NCBI GenBank assembly: GCA_947259335.1
Contig: CAMYMQ010000444.1
Coordinates: 1 to 64,000 of the forward strand
From: an uncultured Alphaproteobacteria bacterium
GTDB taxonomy: Bacteria > Pseudomonadota > Alphaproteobacteria > Bin65
Direction of reading: 5' to 3'
DNA: 64,000 bases
The translations under genes were made by a program, and so were the position numbers. The notes under the pieces are model-generated. The model saw only the letters and a program-made list of their open reading frames with translations. It made no database searches and was not told where the DNA came from. The first letter of the stretch is position 1; each line of letters begins with the position of its first letter. Below are positions 11,415 through 21,610 of this stretch, one piece after another.

Positions 11415-13181
11415 TCACGGCACCAGGACGTACGCGCCAGGCGCGTCGTCCAGGACCGAGTATCCCTTGCGCGGAGCGCCAATGGCGGGCGGGGTCACCG
11501 TCTCCGAGGACTGCTTGACCAGCCATTCCTGCCAACACGGCCACCAGGAACCATCATGGTGGACGGCAGCCTGCTGCCAGGCGTCAGGGTCAACGTAATT
11601 TTCGTCCTCTCGGTGCGTGGCGATCTGATGGTGTCGGCGCGGATGACCCGGCGGGCTGACGATGCCCGCATTATGGCCGCCGTTGGACAGGACGAAGGTC
11701 ACGTCGGCGTCGGTCAACCACTGGATCTTGTAGACCGACCGCCAGGGCGCGACATGGTCGGCGATTGTGCTGACAGCGAAGACCGGAATGCGGATGTCGC
11801 GCAAGGAAACCGGCCGGCCCGTCACCTCGTAGCGGCTCTCGGCAAGGTCGTTGTCCAAGAACAGGTGCCGGAGATATTCCGAGTGCATGCGGTGAGGCAT
11901 GCGCGTGGTATCGGCATTCCAGGCCATCAGGTCGATCATCGAGCGGCGCTCGCCCTTCAGATAGGTCTGGACCATTGCCGACCAGATGAGGTCGTTCGAG
12001 CGCAGCAGCTGGAACGCACCCGCCACCTGCTTGGTGTCGAGATAGCCCTGCTCGGCCATCATATCCTCGAGGAAGCTGACCTGCGCCTCGTCGATGAACA
12101 GCATCAGCTCGCCGGCCTCGGTGAAGTCGGTCTGAGCAGCGAACAGAGTGAGGCTCTTGAGACGATCGTCGCCGTCGCGCGCCATGGCCGCGGAGGCGAT
12201 GGCGAGCAGCGTGCCGCCGAGGCAGTATCCAACAGCGTGAATGTGTCGCTTAGGGACGATAGCGGAGACGGCATCGAGGGCCGCCATGACCCCGAGCTCG
12301 CGATAGTCCGCCATCCCGAGGTCGCGGTCTTCGCCGGTCGGGTTTTTCCACGACAGGACGAACACCGTGTGACCTTGCTCGACCAGGTATTTCACCAGCG
12401 AGTTCTCGGGCGAAAGATCGAGGATGTAGTATTTCATGATCCAGGCCGGCACGATCAGGATCGGCTCGGCATGGACCTCTTCGGTTACCGGGGCGTATTG
12501 GATCAGCTCGATCAGCCGGTTGCGGAACACGATCTTGCCGGGCGTGACCGCAACGTCGCGCCCGACCTGGAAGGCCTCGACGCCGACCGGGCCATCGCCG
12601 TTCACTATGCGCCGCCAGTCCTCCCAGAAGTTGGCAGCACCGCGCGCTAAATTCTGCCCGCCTTGGGCGACCGTCGCCGCAAGCACCTCCGGATTGGTGA
12701 GCGGAAAATTGGCCGGCGAGACCGTGTCGAGAAGCTGGCGTGCGACGAAGGATACCACGTCCTCATGGTGTTTCGAGACGCCGTTCACGCCGGTCGTCGC
12801 GTTGTGCCACCATTGTTGCGTCAGCAGGAATCCCTGATAGATCGCCGCGAATGGCTGGGTCTGCCAAGCGTCTCCGGCAAACCGCTTGTCCTGCGGCAAG
12901 GCCTCGATACACGCCTCGCAACTCGGATCGGCACAGGCCCGGAGGCAGTAGTCGACATAACGCGACCATTTGCTCACGGTTTTCTCGACGAGGTCGAGCT
13001 GCTTGTCCGGCGAGAAGGCAAGATGCTGTGCCCAGTCGGTATAGGCCTGCAGCACCGCTGCCGGCGAGACACCGGCTGTGGCCTTGGCCAGGGATGCGTG
13101 CAGCGGACGGTCGAAAGAAAAGGCGCGCCTTCCCGTCGGTGGTCCTTTGCTCTTATTCAGCGATGGCGGTCTGTGCGACAT
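11415..13181 (-). CDS. phaC: class I poly(3-hydroxyalkanoate) synthase
   Basis: lipase-box-like HAVGYCLGGTLLAIASAAMA; NFPLTNPEVLAATVAQGGQNLARGA; C-terminal GHNAGIVSPPGHPRRHHQ. Confidence 0.95.
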   Translation of the reverse strand: MSHRPPSLNKSKGPPTGRRAFSFDRPLHASLAKATAGVSPAAVLQAYTDWAQHLAFSPDKQLDLVEKTVSKWSRYVDYCLRACADPSCEACIEALPQDKRFAGDAWQTQPFAAIYQGFLLTQQWWHNATTGVNGVSKHHEDVVSFVARQLLDTVSPANFPLTNPEVLAATVAQGGQNLARGAANFWEDWRRIVNGDGPVGVEAFQVGRDVAVTPGKIVFRNRLIELIQYAPVTEEVHAEPILIVPAWIMKYYILDLSPENSLVKYLVEQGHTVFVLSWKNPTGEDRDLGMADYRELGVMAALDAVSAIVPKRHIHAVGYCLGGTLLAIASAAMARDGDDRLKSLTLFAAQTDFTEAGELMLFIDEAQVSFLEDMMAEQGYLDTKQVAGAFQLLRSNDLIWSAMVQTYLKGERRSMIDLMAWNADTTRMPHRMHSEYLRHLFLDNDLAESRYEVTGRPVSLRDIRIPVFAVSTIADHVAPWRSVYKIQWLTDADVTFVLSNGGHNAGIVSPPGHPRRHHQIATHREDENYVDPDAWQQAAVHHDGSWWPCWQEWLVKQSSETVTPPAIGAPRKGYSVLDDAPGAYVLVP

Positions 13182-13183
13182 GA

Positions 13184-14188
13184 TTACCCCGGTAGCGGAC
13201 AGCAGGCATGGTCGGATTGCGGCGCCATGTGGAGACTCGACTCCGGCGCGGGCGCCTTTATCCCAGCCTTCGGCGTGCGGTGATGGATGAGTGCGGCCAC
13301 GGCGAGCGAGGCGATACGCGCCGGCGCCGGATCGGCCCGCGAGGTCAGCACGACGGGAACCGCCAGCCCAACCGCAATGCCGGCGGCGACTGCGCCCGCC
13401 AAGTACTCCAGGTTTTTTGCGAGCATGTTGCCGGACACCAGGTCCGGTACGAGCAGGATGTCGGCGTCTCCGGCGACCGCCGAGACAATGCCCTTCTCTT
13501 TCGCCGCCTGACGTGAGATGGCATTGTCCAAGGCGAGCGGCCCGTCGACCAGAGCGCCGACGATCTGCCCGCGCTGCGCCATCACGGAGAGGCACGCGGC
13601 GTCGACGGTGGAAGCGATCGCCGTATTGACGGTCTCGACCGCGGACAGCGCAGCCACCTTCGGTGTGTCGACCCCGAGGAGACGAAACAGATCGATCGCA
13701 TTCTGCAGGATCTGTGCTTTGGCATTGAGATCGGGGGCGATGTTGATCGCGGCGTCCGTTATCCCGAGCAATCTTGGGTGGGTCGGAACCTCGATCAGAA
13801 AGATATGGCTGACGCGTCTGGCCGGAATGCGGAGGCCGCGTTCCTTGTCCAGCAAGGAATGCATAAGGGCATCGGTGTGGATGTCGCCCTTCATGACGGC
13901 ATCGGCCTCGCCCCTGCGAGCCAGCTCGACCGACTTGCGGGCCGCGGCGGCATCGGTCGACGCCGGGATCACCCAGTCCGTCGGTATCTCCCACCCGATC
14001 TCCTCGCAAATCGCCGCGATCGAATATGGATCACCGACGAGGCGGGGCTCGACGAAGCCGAGCGCATGGGCCTCGCGGAGGGTTTCGATGACCACGTGCT
14101 GAGCGGCATCCGCGACCGCGACGCGGATCGGGCCGAGCGTCTTGGCCAAATCGACCAGTTGATGCAGGTTCTTGATCGCCGGGGTCAC
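13184..14188 (-). CDS. phosphate acetyl/butyryltransferase
   Basis: PTA/PTB family pattern (GEADAVMKGDIHTDALMHSLL, GPLALDNAIS, ADILLVPDLVSGNMLAKNLEYLAGA). Confidence 0.85.
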   Translation of the reverse strand: MTPAIKNLHQLVDLAKTLGPIRVAVADAAQHVVIETLREAHALGFVEPRLVGDPYSIAAICEEIGWEIPTDWVIPASTDAAAARKSVELARRGEADAVMKGDIHTDALMHSLLDKERGLRIPARRVSHIFLIEVPTHPRLLGITDAAINIAPDLNAKAQILQNAIDLFRLLGVDTPKVAALSAVETVNTAIASTVDAACLSVMAQRGQIVGALVDGPLALDNAISRQAAKEKGIVSAVAGDADILLVPDLVSGNMLAKNLEYLAGAVAAGIAVGLAVPVVLTSRADPAPARIASLAVAALIHHRTPKAGIKAPAPESSLHMAPQSDHACCPLPG

Positions 14189-14191
14189 GGT

Positions 14192-15427
14192 CTAAGCCCC
14201 CAGAGCGGCGGGGCGGATCGCCAAGGTGTCGTGGACATGGCGGGCGATGACCCACTCTTCGTCGGTCGCAAACGCCTCGATCGCGACCTTGCTATCGTCG
14301 GCAGAGATCAGCCGTTGCCCATCCCCGTTGCGCGTCGAGTCGATCGCGAGCCCGAGATAGTGCATTCCCTCGCAGATCAATGCGCGCACGGCCGCAGCGT
14401 TCGCGCCGATCCCGCCGGTGAAAACCAAACGGTCGAGACCGCCCAGAACGGCGATCAGCGCGGCCAGGTGTTGGCGACCCTGATAACAGAAAAGGTCCAC
14501 AGTTTCGCAGGCGGCCGGTTCTGTAGGCTGCGCGAGCAAGTCCTGCATATTGCGGCTCAGACCGGAGACGCCGAGCAAACCGGACTCCTCGTAGAGCAGG
14601 TGTTGAACCTGCTCGACGGTCATCCCCTTTTCGGTGAGCAGATACAGGACAATGCCTGGATCGAGGTCGCCACAGCGGGTTCCCATCGGCAAACCCGCCA
14701 ATGTGCTAAAGCCCATTGTGGTCTCGACGCTCTGCCCGCCTCTCAAGGCGCACATGGACGCGCCATTTCCGAGATGGGCCACGATGATGCGCTCGCCATC
14801 GACATCGACGCCCTGTTGGCGCAAGGCGTGGACAACATATTCGTAGGACAGGCCGTGAAAACCGTACCGACGGACGCCCTCTTCCCAGAACCGACGCGGA
14901 AGGGCCGACAGCGTCGCCAAGCGCGGAAGCGTCCTGTGGAACGCCGTATCGAAGCAAGCGACCTGCGGCAGGCCGGCACGCGCGCGCCGGATAGCGGCGA
15001 TACCGGCGAGATTGTGCGGCTGATGGAGCGGCGCGAGCGGAATGAATTGGCCTAGCTGGGCTTCGAGCGCGGCAGTCACGACGACCGGCCCATCCGCTTC
15101 CGGCCCTCCATGGACGACCCGGTGACCGACCGCGGTCAAGCGCGAACCGGCATAATGGCGCTCGACCAACTCCATCAACAGCGGCAGCGCCGCATCGTGA
15201 TTGGCGATCTGCTGCGTCTCTTCGAACACGACCGTCGCCTCGGCGTCTCTCGCACGAATATGCCCGTCCTCCAGACCGATGCGCTCGACAAGACCTGACC
15301 AAAGGCGCGACAAGGACGCGTCGCGCGCGAAGAGCGCGAACTTTACGCTCGACGACCCGCAGTTGATCACCAGGATCGCGTCCCTGGCTCCCGCTGACGC
15401 GGGACGGGATGGTCTCGGTTCAACCAT
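14192..15427 (-). CDS. ackA: acetate kinase
   Basis: ILVINCGSSSVKFALF, VAHLGNGASMCALRGGQSVETTMGFSTLAGLPMGTRCGDLDPGI, VFTGGIGANAAAVR. Confidence 0.95.
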   Translation of the reverse strand: MVEPRPSRPASAGARDAILVINCGSSSVKFALFARDASLSRLWSGLVERIGLEDGHIRARDAEATVVFEETQQIANHDAALPLLMELVERHYAGSRLTAVGHRVVHGGPEADGPVVVTAALEAQLGQFIPLAPLHQPHNLAGIAAIRRARAGLPQVACFDTAFHRTLPRLATLSALPRRFWEEGVRRYGFHGLSYEYVVHALRQQGVDVDGERIIVAHLGNGASMCALRGGQSVETTMGFSTLAGLPMGTRCGDLDPGIVLYLLTEKGMTVEQVQHLLYEESGLLGVSGLSRNMQDLLAQPTEPAACETVDLFCYQGRQHLAALIAVLGGLDRLVFTGGIGANAAAVRALICEGMHYLGLAIDSTRNGDGQRLISADDSKVAIEAFATDEEWVIARHVHDTLAIRPAALGA

Positions 15428-17273
15428 CCGAAGCGACGCCCCCAGTTGAATTGCCGTAAAGCCCGCTGAACGCTCGTTCGTAAGCGGCGTCTCGGGCCTC
15501 CCGGAGCGTTTCCAGTCCGCGCGCAACCTCGCCAAAGGATTCGCGCTCACGCTCGATCAGCGGGTGCTCTGGCGGAAGCGGGTGGCGGCTCTCGGCGACC
15601 CTGTCGGCGAGCATGGCAACACCGCCCATCCAGGGGTTGAAGGCTTCGGAAAATAGATACCGGCTGGCCCGCATTGGGTGCAGCCACTTCGCCATCTCGG
15701 CAGTCCAGGGATTTGCGAACGTCTGCACCCAGGGGCTGACGAACGTCCGATATAGCGTCTCGTTGAACTCGGACACGTGTCGCACGCGCTCGAACGCCTC
15801 TCGCGGATAATCCGCTTTCAGGTCCTCGACCTTCCGCGACTCGAAGCGGACGCTGTAGGACGGCTTGTGGCAGTCCGGGTCGCCCGAGGGGTTGTCGATC
15901 TTCATCTCGTAGAGACCCGGGGCCAGCGATTCGATCTCGTCCAGGCTTTCGAGGATCGCTCGGTGCTCGAACCTGGCCACGCCCGCCGACACGAATATGC
16001 CGAGATGACCGACATGGGGGTTGGTTAGGTAAACGATACGCTGCTGGGCCCGCACGAGATCCTCGGTGTCGCGGTAGACTGCGGGGATCCAGCCGAGCGC
16101 TTGGAGTGGCGGCGTGATGTTGTCGCCGTACGAGGCGAAGATGACGAGTGGATTGCGGATGCGTCGCAAATCGGCGAAGCAGCCTTCGCAGATGCGCATG
16201 AGGCCCTGCTCCAGCTCATTGCCGATGAACAGGTTCTCGACGATGGCGAGGATCTCTGCGCGGCTCAGAAAGTAGAAGCCGTTCCACCAGCGCTCGAATT
16301 CGAGGAAACGTTCGCGCTCAGTGTCGATATTGGCGAAGAGATGGGCGTACTTCTCCCAGACGGCCTTTTCCGGCTTGAGGTTCTCGAAATTCTGGGCGAG
16401 CCAGGCGCCGTCGAAGCGACCGTTGCCGAGATCTGCCACAAGATGGGCGAGCCAAGCGCCGCCCAGGAGCCCTCCCGCGACGCGCATCGGATTCACGCCG
16501 GCGTCCCCGGCCCAATAGGAGAGCGGGGACCCGTTGAGCACGGCTGGTCCGACAATGCCCTCGCAATCGGATGACAGCAGCGTTACCGCCCATCCCGCCT
16601 GACAATTCCCGTAAAGCACCGGCGGCGTGCTCGGATGCCGCTTCGCGACCTCTTCGACGAAACGCCGAAGCGCATGCAACACGTCGGCCAGGGTCTGGCC
16701 TTGCGCAGGCTCGGGGAAAAAGATCACGAAGTAGACCGGATGACCCTCGCGCATGGCCATTCCGACCTCCGAATCGCGCTTGAAGCCGCCAATGCCCGGG
16801 CCATGCCCGGCGCGGGGGTCCAACACGATCACCGGCGGCTTGTCGGGATCGACGCAATCGTCCCAGCAGTCCTCTCCGATCTCGGTGATCCGCAACAGCG
16901 CATAGTTGGCGGGTGCCGCGAAGTCGCGCGCGTCGAGCAGCGTCTCGTATTTGAAGTCGAGAAGCGGCGGCAAACCGGCGCGCTCGTGCTCGAGCATGTT
17001 GTTCGCCCGCTGCCGGAGCGTGTCCCAGAACAGGATCGTGCGTTCGAACACATCCCGCTGGTATTCCACTAGATCCAGAGCCGAAAGCGCGTTGTCGCCA
17101 GTCGCTGCTGCATCCGTCACGTCTTGCGAGGCCGGCGCTTGGGCACCGCGATTCGATCTGGCAGCCTTCTTTTCGATGCGGCCGTGCCGCTCGATTTGAA
17201 AAGCGCCCGCCTTTGATCGGCGTGCCGTCCCGCGTCGCACACGCGCATCGTTCGGTGACTTAGCCGCGGTCAT
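15420..17273 (-). CDS. DUF3141 domain protein (PHA-synthase-like alpha/beta hydrolase)
   Basis: LYGNCQAGWAVTLLSSDCEGIVGPAVLNGSPLSYWAG; located in PHB/ack/pta cluster. Confidence 0.85.
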   Translation of the reverse strand: MTAAKSPNDARVRRGTARRSKAGAFQIERHGRIEKKAARSNRGAQAPASQDVTDAAATGDNALSALDLVEYQRDVFERTILFWDTLRQRANNMLEHERAGLPPLLDFKYETLLDARDFAAPANYALLRITEIGEDCWDDCVDPDKPPVIVLDPRAGHGPGIGGFKRDSEVGMAMREGHPVYFVIFFPEPAQGQTLADVLHALRRFVEEVAKRHPSTPPVLYGNCQAGWAVTLLSSDCEGIVGPAVLNGSPLSYWAGDAGVNPMRVAGGLLGGAWLAHLVADLGNGRFDGAWLAQNFENLKPEKAVWEKYAHLFANIDTERERFLEFERWWNGFYFLSRAEILAIVENLFIGNELEQGLMRICEGCFADLRRIRNPLVIFASYGDNITPPLQALGWIPAVYRDTEDLVRAQQRIVYLTNPHVGHLGIFVSAGVARFEHRAILESLDEIESLAPGLYEMKIDNPSGDPDCHKPSYSVRFESRKVEDLKADYPREAFERVRHVSEFNETLYRTFVSPWVQTFANPWTAEMAKWLHPMRASRYLFSEAFNPWMGGVAMLADRVAESRHPLPPEHPLIERERESFGEVARGLETLREARDAAYERAFSGLYGNSTGGVASDG

Positions 17274-17593
17274 CTTTTCCACCATCTTGAGAACAGGTTG
17301 AATAAGGTCCCGAAGATCAAGGCGACGTACCAGCCATAGGCGAAGCTCTCGGCGAGGCCGAGCAGGAAGCTTGGCCAGGTGAGCCAGGTGAAGCCCGGCA
17401 AGAGCCTCAGCCAAGTCTGGTACATGGCCTGTCCCGGGAAGAGCAGGTCAAAGCCGACGCAGAGCGTATAGGTAACCGTAAGGAAGGCCCCCAGGCTCAT
17501 GCCGAACGCGAGCACCGGGATGCGCGGCGCCGGCGCGACGACGATGGACGTTCCGTCGCGACGACGCTGGGCCTCATGGGAGGTATCAGCCAT
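17270..17593 (-). CDS. small DUF5676-like membrane protein
   Basis: LAFGMSLGAFLTVTYTLCVGFDLLFPGQAMYQTWLRLLPGFTWLTWPSFLLGLAESFAYGWYVALIFGTLFNLF. Confidence 0.65.
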   Translation of the reverse strand: MADTSHEAQRRRDGTSIVVAPAPRIPVLAFGMSLGAFLTVTYTLCVGFDLLFPGQAMYQTWLRLLPGFTWLTWPSFLLGLAESFAYGWYVALIFGTLFNLFSRWWKR

Positions 17594-17936
17594 GGGCGTG
17601 ATCCAATCGGCCGACTTGTTCGTCAGCGTTGGGTCCGACATAGAGCTCTGGAGCGGCCTCGAATTGCTCCCGGCACTCGCGCGAGCAGAGGTAATAAACC
17701 AGACCGTCATGCACCGACGGTTTGGCCGCGTCGGTGTGGACCGTCTTTCCGCAAACCGGGTCAATGTCGGTCTCGGGCGGCACCCAACGGAGGGCCTCGG
17801 AATCGCGCGCCTCGTCGTCGCTTGTAGCCGCGCGGTGGTGGCCATGTCCGTGTCCCGGGACATGGGCGCCGCAGCCGAACCGCGTCATCAGAAAAATCAG
17901 ACCGGCCCAAAAGGCGATATAGAGCAACGTCTCCAT
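17586..17936 (-). CDS. YHS domain-containing membrane-anchored protein
   Basis: N-terminal TM, His-rich HVPGHGHGHHRA, IDPVCGKTVHTDAAKPSVHDGLVYYLCSRECREQFEAAPELYV. Confidence 0.85.
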   Translation of the reverse strand: METLLYIAFWAGLIFLMTRFGCGAHVPGHGHGHHRAATSDDEARDSEALRWVPPETDIDPVCGKTVHTDAAKPSVHDGLVYYLCSRECREQFEAAPELYVGPNADEQVGRLDHAHG

Positions 17937-17951
17937 GGCAGCACCTTTTTC

Positions 17952-18434
17952 TCAGCCTTGAGTGGACCGCTTTGTCGCCTCTTTCGCCGCCGGAGGAACT
18001 GCTTCGGATTGCGTTCTAACCGGCACGGTCTGTCCCGTTCGTTTGCCCGCTTCTTCAGCGCTCTCACGCACCATCGCCGAACAGCAGTCGTATAGCTTCT
18101 GGCTTAGGTCGGCCCAAGCGCCGGTTTGAGCAGCGAGATGCTCCATGACTCCCATGACGAGTCTCGATTGTGCGGACATGAACTCGGCCGGCTGCCGCAC
18201 ACTCAGGAGTTCCTGAAGCGCGCGGGCGTACTCCTCGTTGGCCGTTGACAACGCTTGTGCCTGACCGGATGAGGCGTCGTTGAATAGGTGGTTCAGTTCC
18301 ACGACGAGAGCGTGACACCGCTTGGTTAGCGCCTCCAACTCGCTCGGGTCGACGACATTGGGCATGCCCCACCAGGCAAGCAGGCCGTTCATTCGATCCA
18401 TTCCCGTCGGAATGCTGGGTTGTCTATCATTCAT
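17952..18434 (-). CDS. phasin-family-like protein
   Basis: helical ORF with AQALSTANEEYARALQELLSVRQPAEFMSAQSRLVMGVMEHLAAQTGAWADLSQKLYD; in PHB cluster. Confidence 0.7.
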   Translation of the reverse strand: MNDRQPSIPTGMDRMNGLLAWWGMPNVVDPSELEALTKRCHALVVELNHLFNDASSGQAQALSTANEEYARALQELLSVRQPAEFMSAQSRLVMGVMEHLAAQTGAWADLSQKLYDCCSAMVRESAEEAGKRTGQTVPVRTQSEAVPPAAKEATKRSTQG

Positions 18435-18546
18435 GATTGATCCTCCTTTTCGATATGAGAGCCGGGCATAAAACCCAGCGGTTAGTTAGACGCTTCGCAG
18501 ACTTCGTCATTACGGTTCCCATTCATTTTCGAGCTCCGTGGTTTCC

Positions 18547-19734
18547 TCATTCGACCGACTCAAGCGCCAGCGCGATGCCCTGTCCGCCGCCAATGCACAA
18601 CGTCACCAGCCCGCGGCGGAGGCCGTCACGTTGCATGGCATGTAGGAGCCGGGTCACAAGTACTGCGCCGGTCGCTCCTATTGGATGTCCGTGCGCAATG
18701 GCTCCGCCTTCGACGTTCACAATGTCCTCCGGAAGGCCGAGCTCCTGGAGGATCGCGAGAACGATTGCCGCGAACGCCTCGTTGACTTCCGCTCGCTCGA
18801 TATCGCCCAGCTTCCAGCCCGCGCGCTCAAGCGCCTGCTGGACAGCCGTCACCGGTCCAAGGCCGAACAGGCAAGGATCAACCGCGCCGACGCCATAGGC
18901 GACCAGTCGCGCCATCGGCTCAAGATTGTGTTTCTCCGCCCAGTCGGCGTCCGCGACGATCATCGCCGCGGCGCCGGAGTTAAGCCCCGGGGCGTTGCCG
19001 GCCGTTATGGTGCCGTCCTTCCGAAACGCCGGTTTCAGTTTTGCCAACGATTCCAGGGTTGTGTCGGGCCGGTTGTGCTCGTCCTTGACAAAGGCGACAG
19101 GATCTCCGCGGCTGCCTACCCCTATGGGTGCGATTTCCGGTGCGAACTTGCCGGCCGCTTGAGCCTTGCTGAACCGATTCTGCGAGCGCCTTGCCCAGCG
19201 ATCCTGGGCTTCTCGTGAGACCTGAAACTTCGATACCAGATCTTCGGTGATCCAGCCTGAATGCCTATCTGAGAAGGCGTCGTTGAGACCGTCACGCAGC
19301 ATGCTGTCATAGATCTGCGCGTCGCCCATCCGGTAGCCCCAGCGTCCACCGCCCATGAGGTATGGCGACTGATCCATATTCTCCATGCCGCCTGCGACGG
19401 CGCTCGTGACGTATCCGAGCCTCACTTCCTGAGCCGCGGTCGCAATCGCCTGAGCACCCGACCCGCAAACCCGGTTCACGGTCATTGCCGGGACTTCGAC
19501 TGGAATTTCGGCCTTGATCGCGGCCTGCCGCGCCGGGTTCATCTTCGCCCCTGCCTGAACGACCTGGCCCATGACAACGGTATCGATATTGACGCCATCA
19601 AGCTTTGCGCGCTCAAGGGACGCCCGGATCGCGGCGGCGCCGAGATCAGGCGCGGGGATGTCCTTCAGCGCTCCGCCGTAGGTACCGATTGCCGTACGTA
19701 CGGCCGCACAAAGAACGATGTTGGAATTTCTCAT
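18547..19734 (-). CDS. phaA: acetyl-CoA C-acetyltransferase (beta-ketothiolase)
   Basis: VNRVCGSGAQAIATAAQEVRLG, NVEGGAIAHGHPIGATGAVLVTRLLHAM, LCIGGGQGIALALE. Confidence 0.95.
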   Translation of the reverse strand: MRNSNIVLCAAVRTAIGTYGGALKDIPAPDLGAAAIRASLERAKLDGVNIDTVVMGQVVQAGAKMNPARQAAIKAEIPVEVPAMTVNRVCGSGAQAIATAAQEVRLGYVTSAVAGGMENMDQSPYLMGGGRWGYRMGDAQIYDSMLRDGLNDAFSDRHSGWITEDLVSKFQVSREAQDRWARRSQNRFSKAQAAGKFAPEIAPIGVGSRGDPVAFVKDEHNRPDTTLESLAKLKPAFRKDGTITAGNAPGLNSGAAAMIVADADWAEKHNLEPMARLVAYGVGAVDPCLFGLGPVTAVQQALERAGWKLGDIERAEVNEAFAAIVLAILQELGLPEDIVNVEGGAIAHGHPIGATGAVLVTRLLHAMQRDGLRRGLVTLCIGGGQGIALALESVE

Positions 19735-19849
19735 TCGACTATCTCCTGTAAGTACCAGGTGGGGCTTCCCGATACTGGAAGGTCAATGGCCGCCGCCGAC
19801 ATTTTCGAGATTTATTCGCAACCCGTCGCGACGATGTGCGTCTCTTCGC

Positions 19850-20572
19850 TCAAACCATGTATTGACCGCCATTGATGGTGAGCGTCGCTCCGGTCACGAA
19901 ACCTGCTTCATCGCTCGCGAGGAATTGCACGGCGCGCGCGATTTCCTCGGGTTGCCCAAGTCGCTCGACCGGCACGTGCCCAATGATCTTCTGCAGGATC
20001 TCTTTTGGTACCGCCGCGACCATGTCGGTCTCCACATAGCCCGGAGCGACGGCATTCACCGTGATCCCCTTCGCCGCCGTCTCGAGCGCCAACGCCTTGG
20101 TGAAGCCAATGACGCCCGCCTTGGCGGCGGCGTAGTTGGTCTGTCCGGCCTGACCCTTTTGGCCGTTGATCGAAGCGATATTGACGATTCGTCCGAACCC
20201 GCGTTCGCGCATGCCGTCGATGACCGCTCGGCACATGTTGAAGCAAGATGTCAGGTTGTTTTCGAGGACGGCATGCCACTCCTCCAGGGTCATCCGATGG
20301 AGAGCAGCGTCGCGAGTGATCCCAGCGTTGTTCACCAAGATCCCCACAGGTCCGAGTTTGCGTTCAGCCGAACGCACCCCATCCCAACACGCAGACGCGT
20401 CGGCAACGTCCCATTTGTCCACAGGAATGCCCGTCTGATCTCGAAAATCGGCGGCTGCCCGGTCGTTACCGAGATAGGTCGATACGACGGCATGTCCGTC
20501 GGCTTGCAGAACGCGCGCAATCGCTGCACCAATGCCTCGCGTTCCGCCCGTGACGATCACTACTCGTCCCAT
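19850..20572 (-). CDS. phaB: acetoacetyl-CoA reductase
   Basis: SDR: VTGGTRGIGAAIARVLQADGH, NNAGITRDAALHRMTLEEWHAVLENNL, NIASINGQKGQAGQTNYAAAKAGVIGFTKALA. Confidence 0.93.
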   Translation of the reverse strand: MGRVVIVTGGTRGIGAAIARVLQADGHAVVSTYLGNDRAAADFRDQTGIPVDKWDVADASACWDGVRSAERKLGPVGILVNNAGITRDAALHRMTLEEWHAVLENNLTSCFNMCRAVIDGMRERGFGRIVNIASINGQKGQAGQTNYAAAKAGVIGFTKALALETAAKGITVNAVAPGYVETDMVAAVPKEILQKIIGHVPVERLGQPEEIARAVQFLASDEAGFVTGATLTINGGQYMV

Positions 20573-20811
20573 GATGGATGCCTTTTGCGCCGTGGTCGGC
20601 AGCTGCGGGAATTGAAAAGCCAACCGCCAACCGAGCCTCGTTGCTCTGCGAATTGCGCGCGGAGACGTGTCCGGATCCAGTGGGAACAGTGACCCACCGC
20701 GCTATCGTTCAGAAATTGAGAAGTCCTCGACGGCCAGCATGGCGGCCTGGAACGCATCGTTAACGGGCGTCCAGGATCTCAGGCCAGTACTTGCTTAGGC
20801 CGTCGTAGAAG

Positions 20812-21225
20812 CTACGCGGAAGCTGTAACCTTGGGAGGGGGCAAATACGGCACAACGGACCGGTCTCGCGCAAACCGACTTACGGCAATCCCGACCAACA
20901 TTGCGCGGTTCGTACGAACAGCCCAAACGTCTGAGAGAATGGCAAGGGCCGCCTGTGCGGAACATTGAGTATGGTGCGAGGTATGGTGCGAACAGGGGTT
21001 TGGAGCGGGTCCACCGAAGTCCTCTCGGTGATCACCGGCCTGATGGGTGGCGACCACTTGCTTATCTGAGGCGAAACCCATCGAAGGCGACTCCAAGTGC
21101 CCAAAAAGGCCCACCAACACGATAAACACGGACGCAAGAACACTGGCCACGAAGCGCCGTCCCGCCTTGTTTCTGCGACCCGTTCTATTCTTGCGCTCAG
21201 TGTGCATCACGACCGACTCTAACAA
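20812..21225 (-). CDS. small exported/membrane Cys-His-rich protein, hypothetical
   Basis: TM/signal segment then NPCSHHTSHHTQCSAQAAL; downstream of ECF sigma gene on same strand. Confidence 0.5.
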   Translation of the reverse strand: MLESVVMHTERKNRTGRRNKAGRRFVASVLASVFIVLVGLFGHLESPSMGFASDKQVVATHQAGDHREDFGGPAPNPCSHHTSHHTQCSAQAALAILSDVWAVRTNRAMLVGIAVSRFARDRSVVPYLPPPKVTASA

Positions 21226-21610
21226 TTTTATGATTCATATATAGTTTTCGGACCCGTCGACAACCTTGATCTCAATCAAATGCTGTGCAGAGACCCGACA
21301 GGTTCCGAAATTAAGCGGATTTCTTCATGCCCCTCCACCGAAGGGCGCGACAAAGTGAGACCTGCTTTGAACGGACGCAAGACAAATCGCTCGGTCTCCT
21401 GCTGGTCGCTCGATCATTGCGAGGCTCGGCGCATGCAACGATCTGCGATCGTTTTTGACGCCAACTTCCGCCCGGTTCCATGCCTGGTCCGTTGGCTTTC
21501 ACTCTCAGAGATCGGGATCTTCCGCCGCGGGAAACCCTTTTCGGTAATGTTCCGGTCATACAGACGAAGACGACCCACCGGGCATTACAGGTCGATCAAT
21601 TCACAACTTC

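Noticed and set aside
11253-12650. 465-aa plus-strand ORF
   Set aside because: Antisense shadow of fabI/phaC in GC-rich DNA; Asp/Arg/Gly/His-rich composition with no domain.
13182-14009. Upstream extension of the phaC frame in ORF 11415..14009
   Set aside because: Out-of-frame reading of the pta-like gene (Arg/Gly/His-rich); phaC starts at 13181 (MSHRPPSLNKSK).
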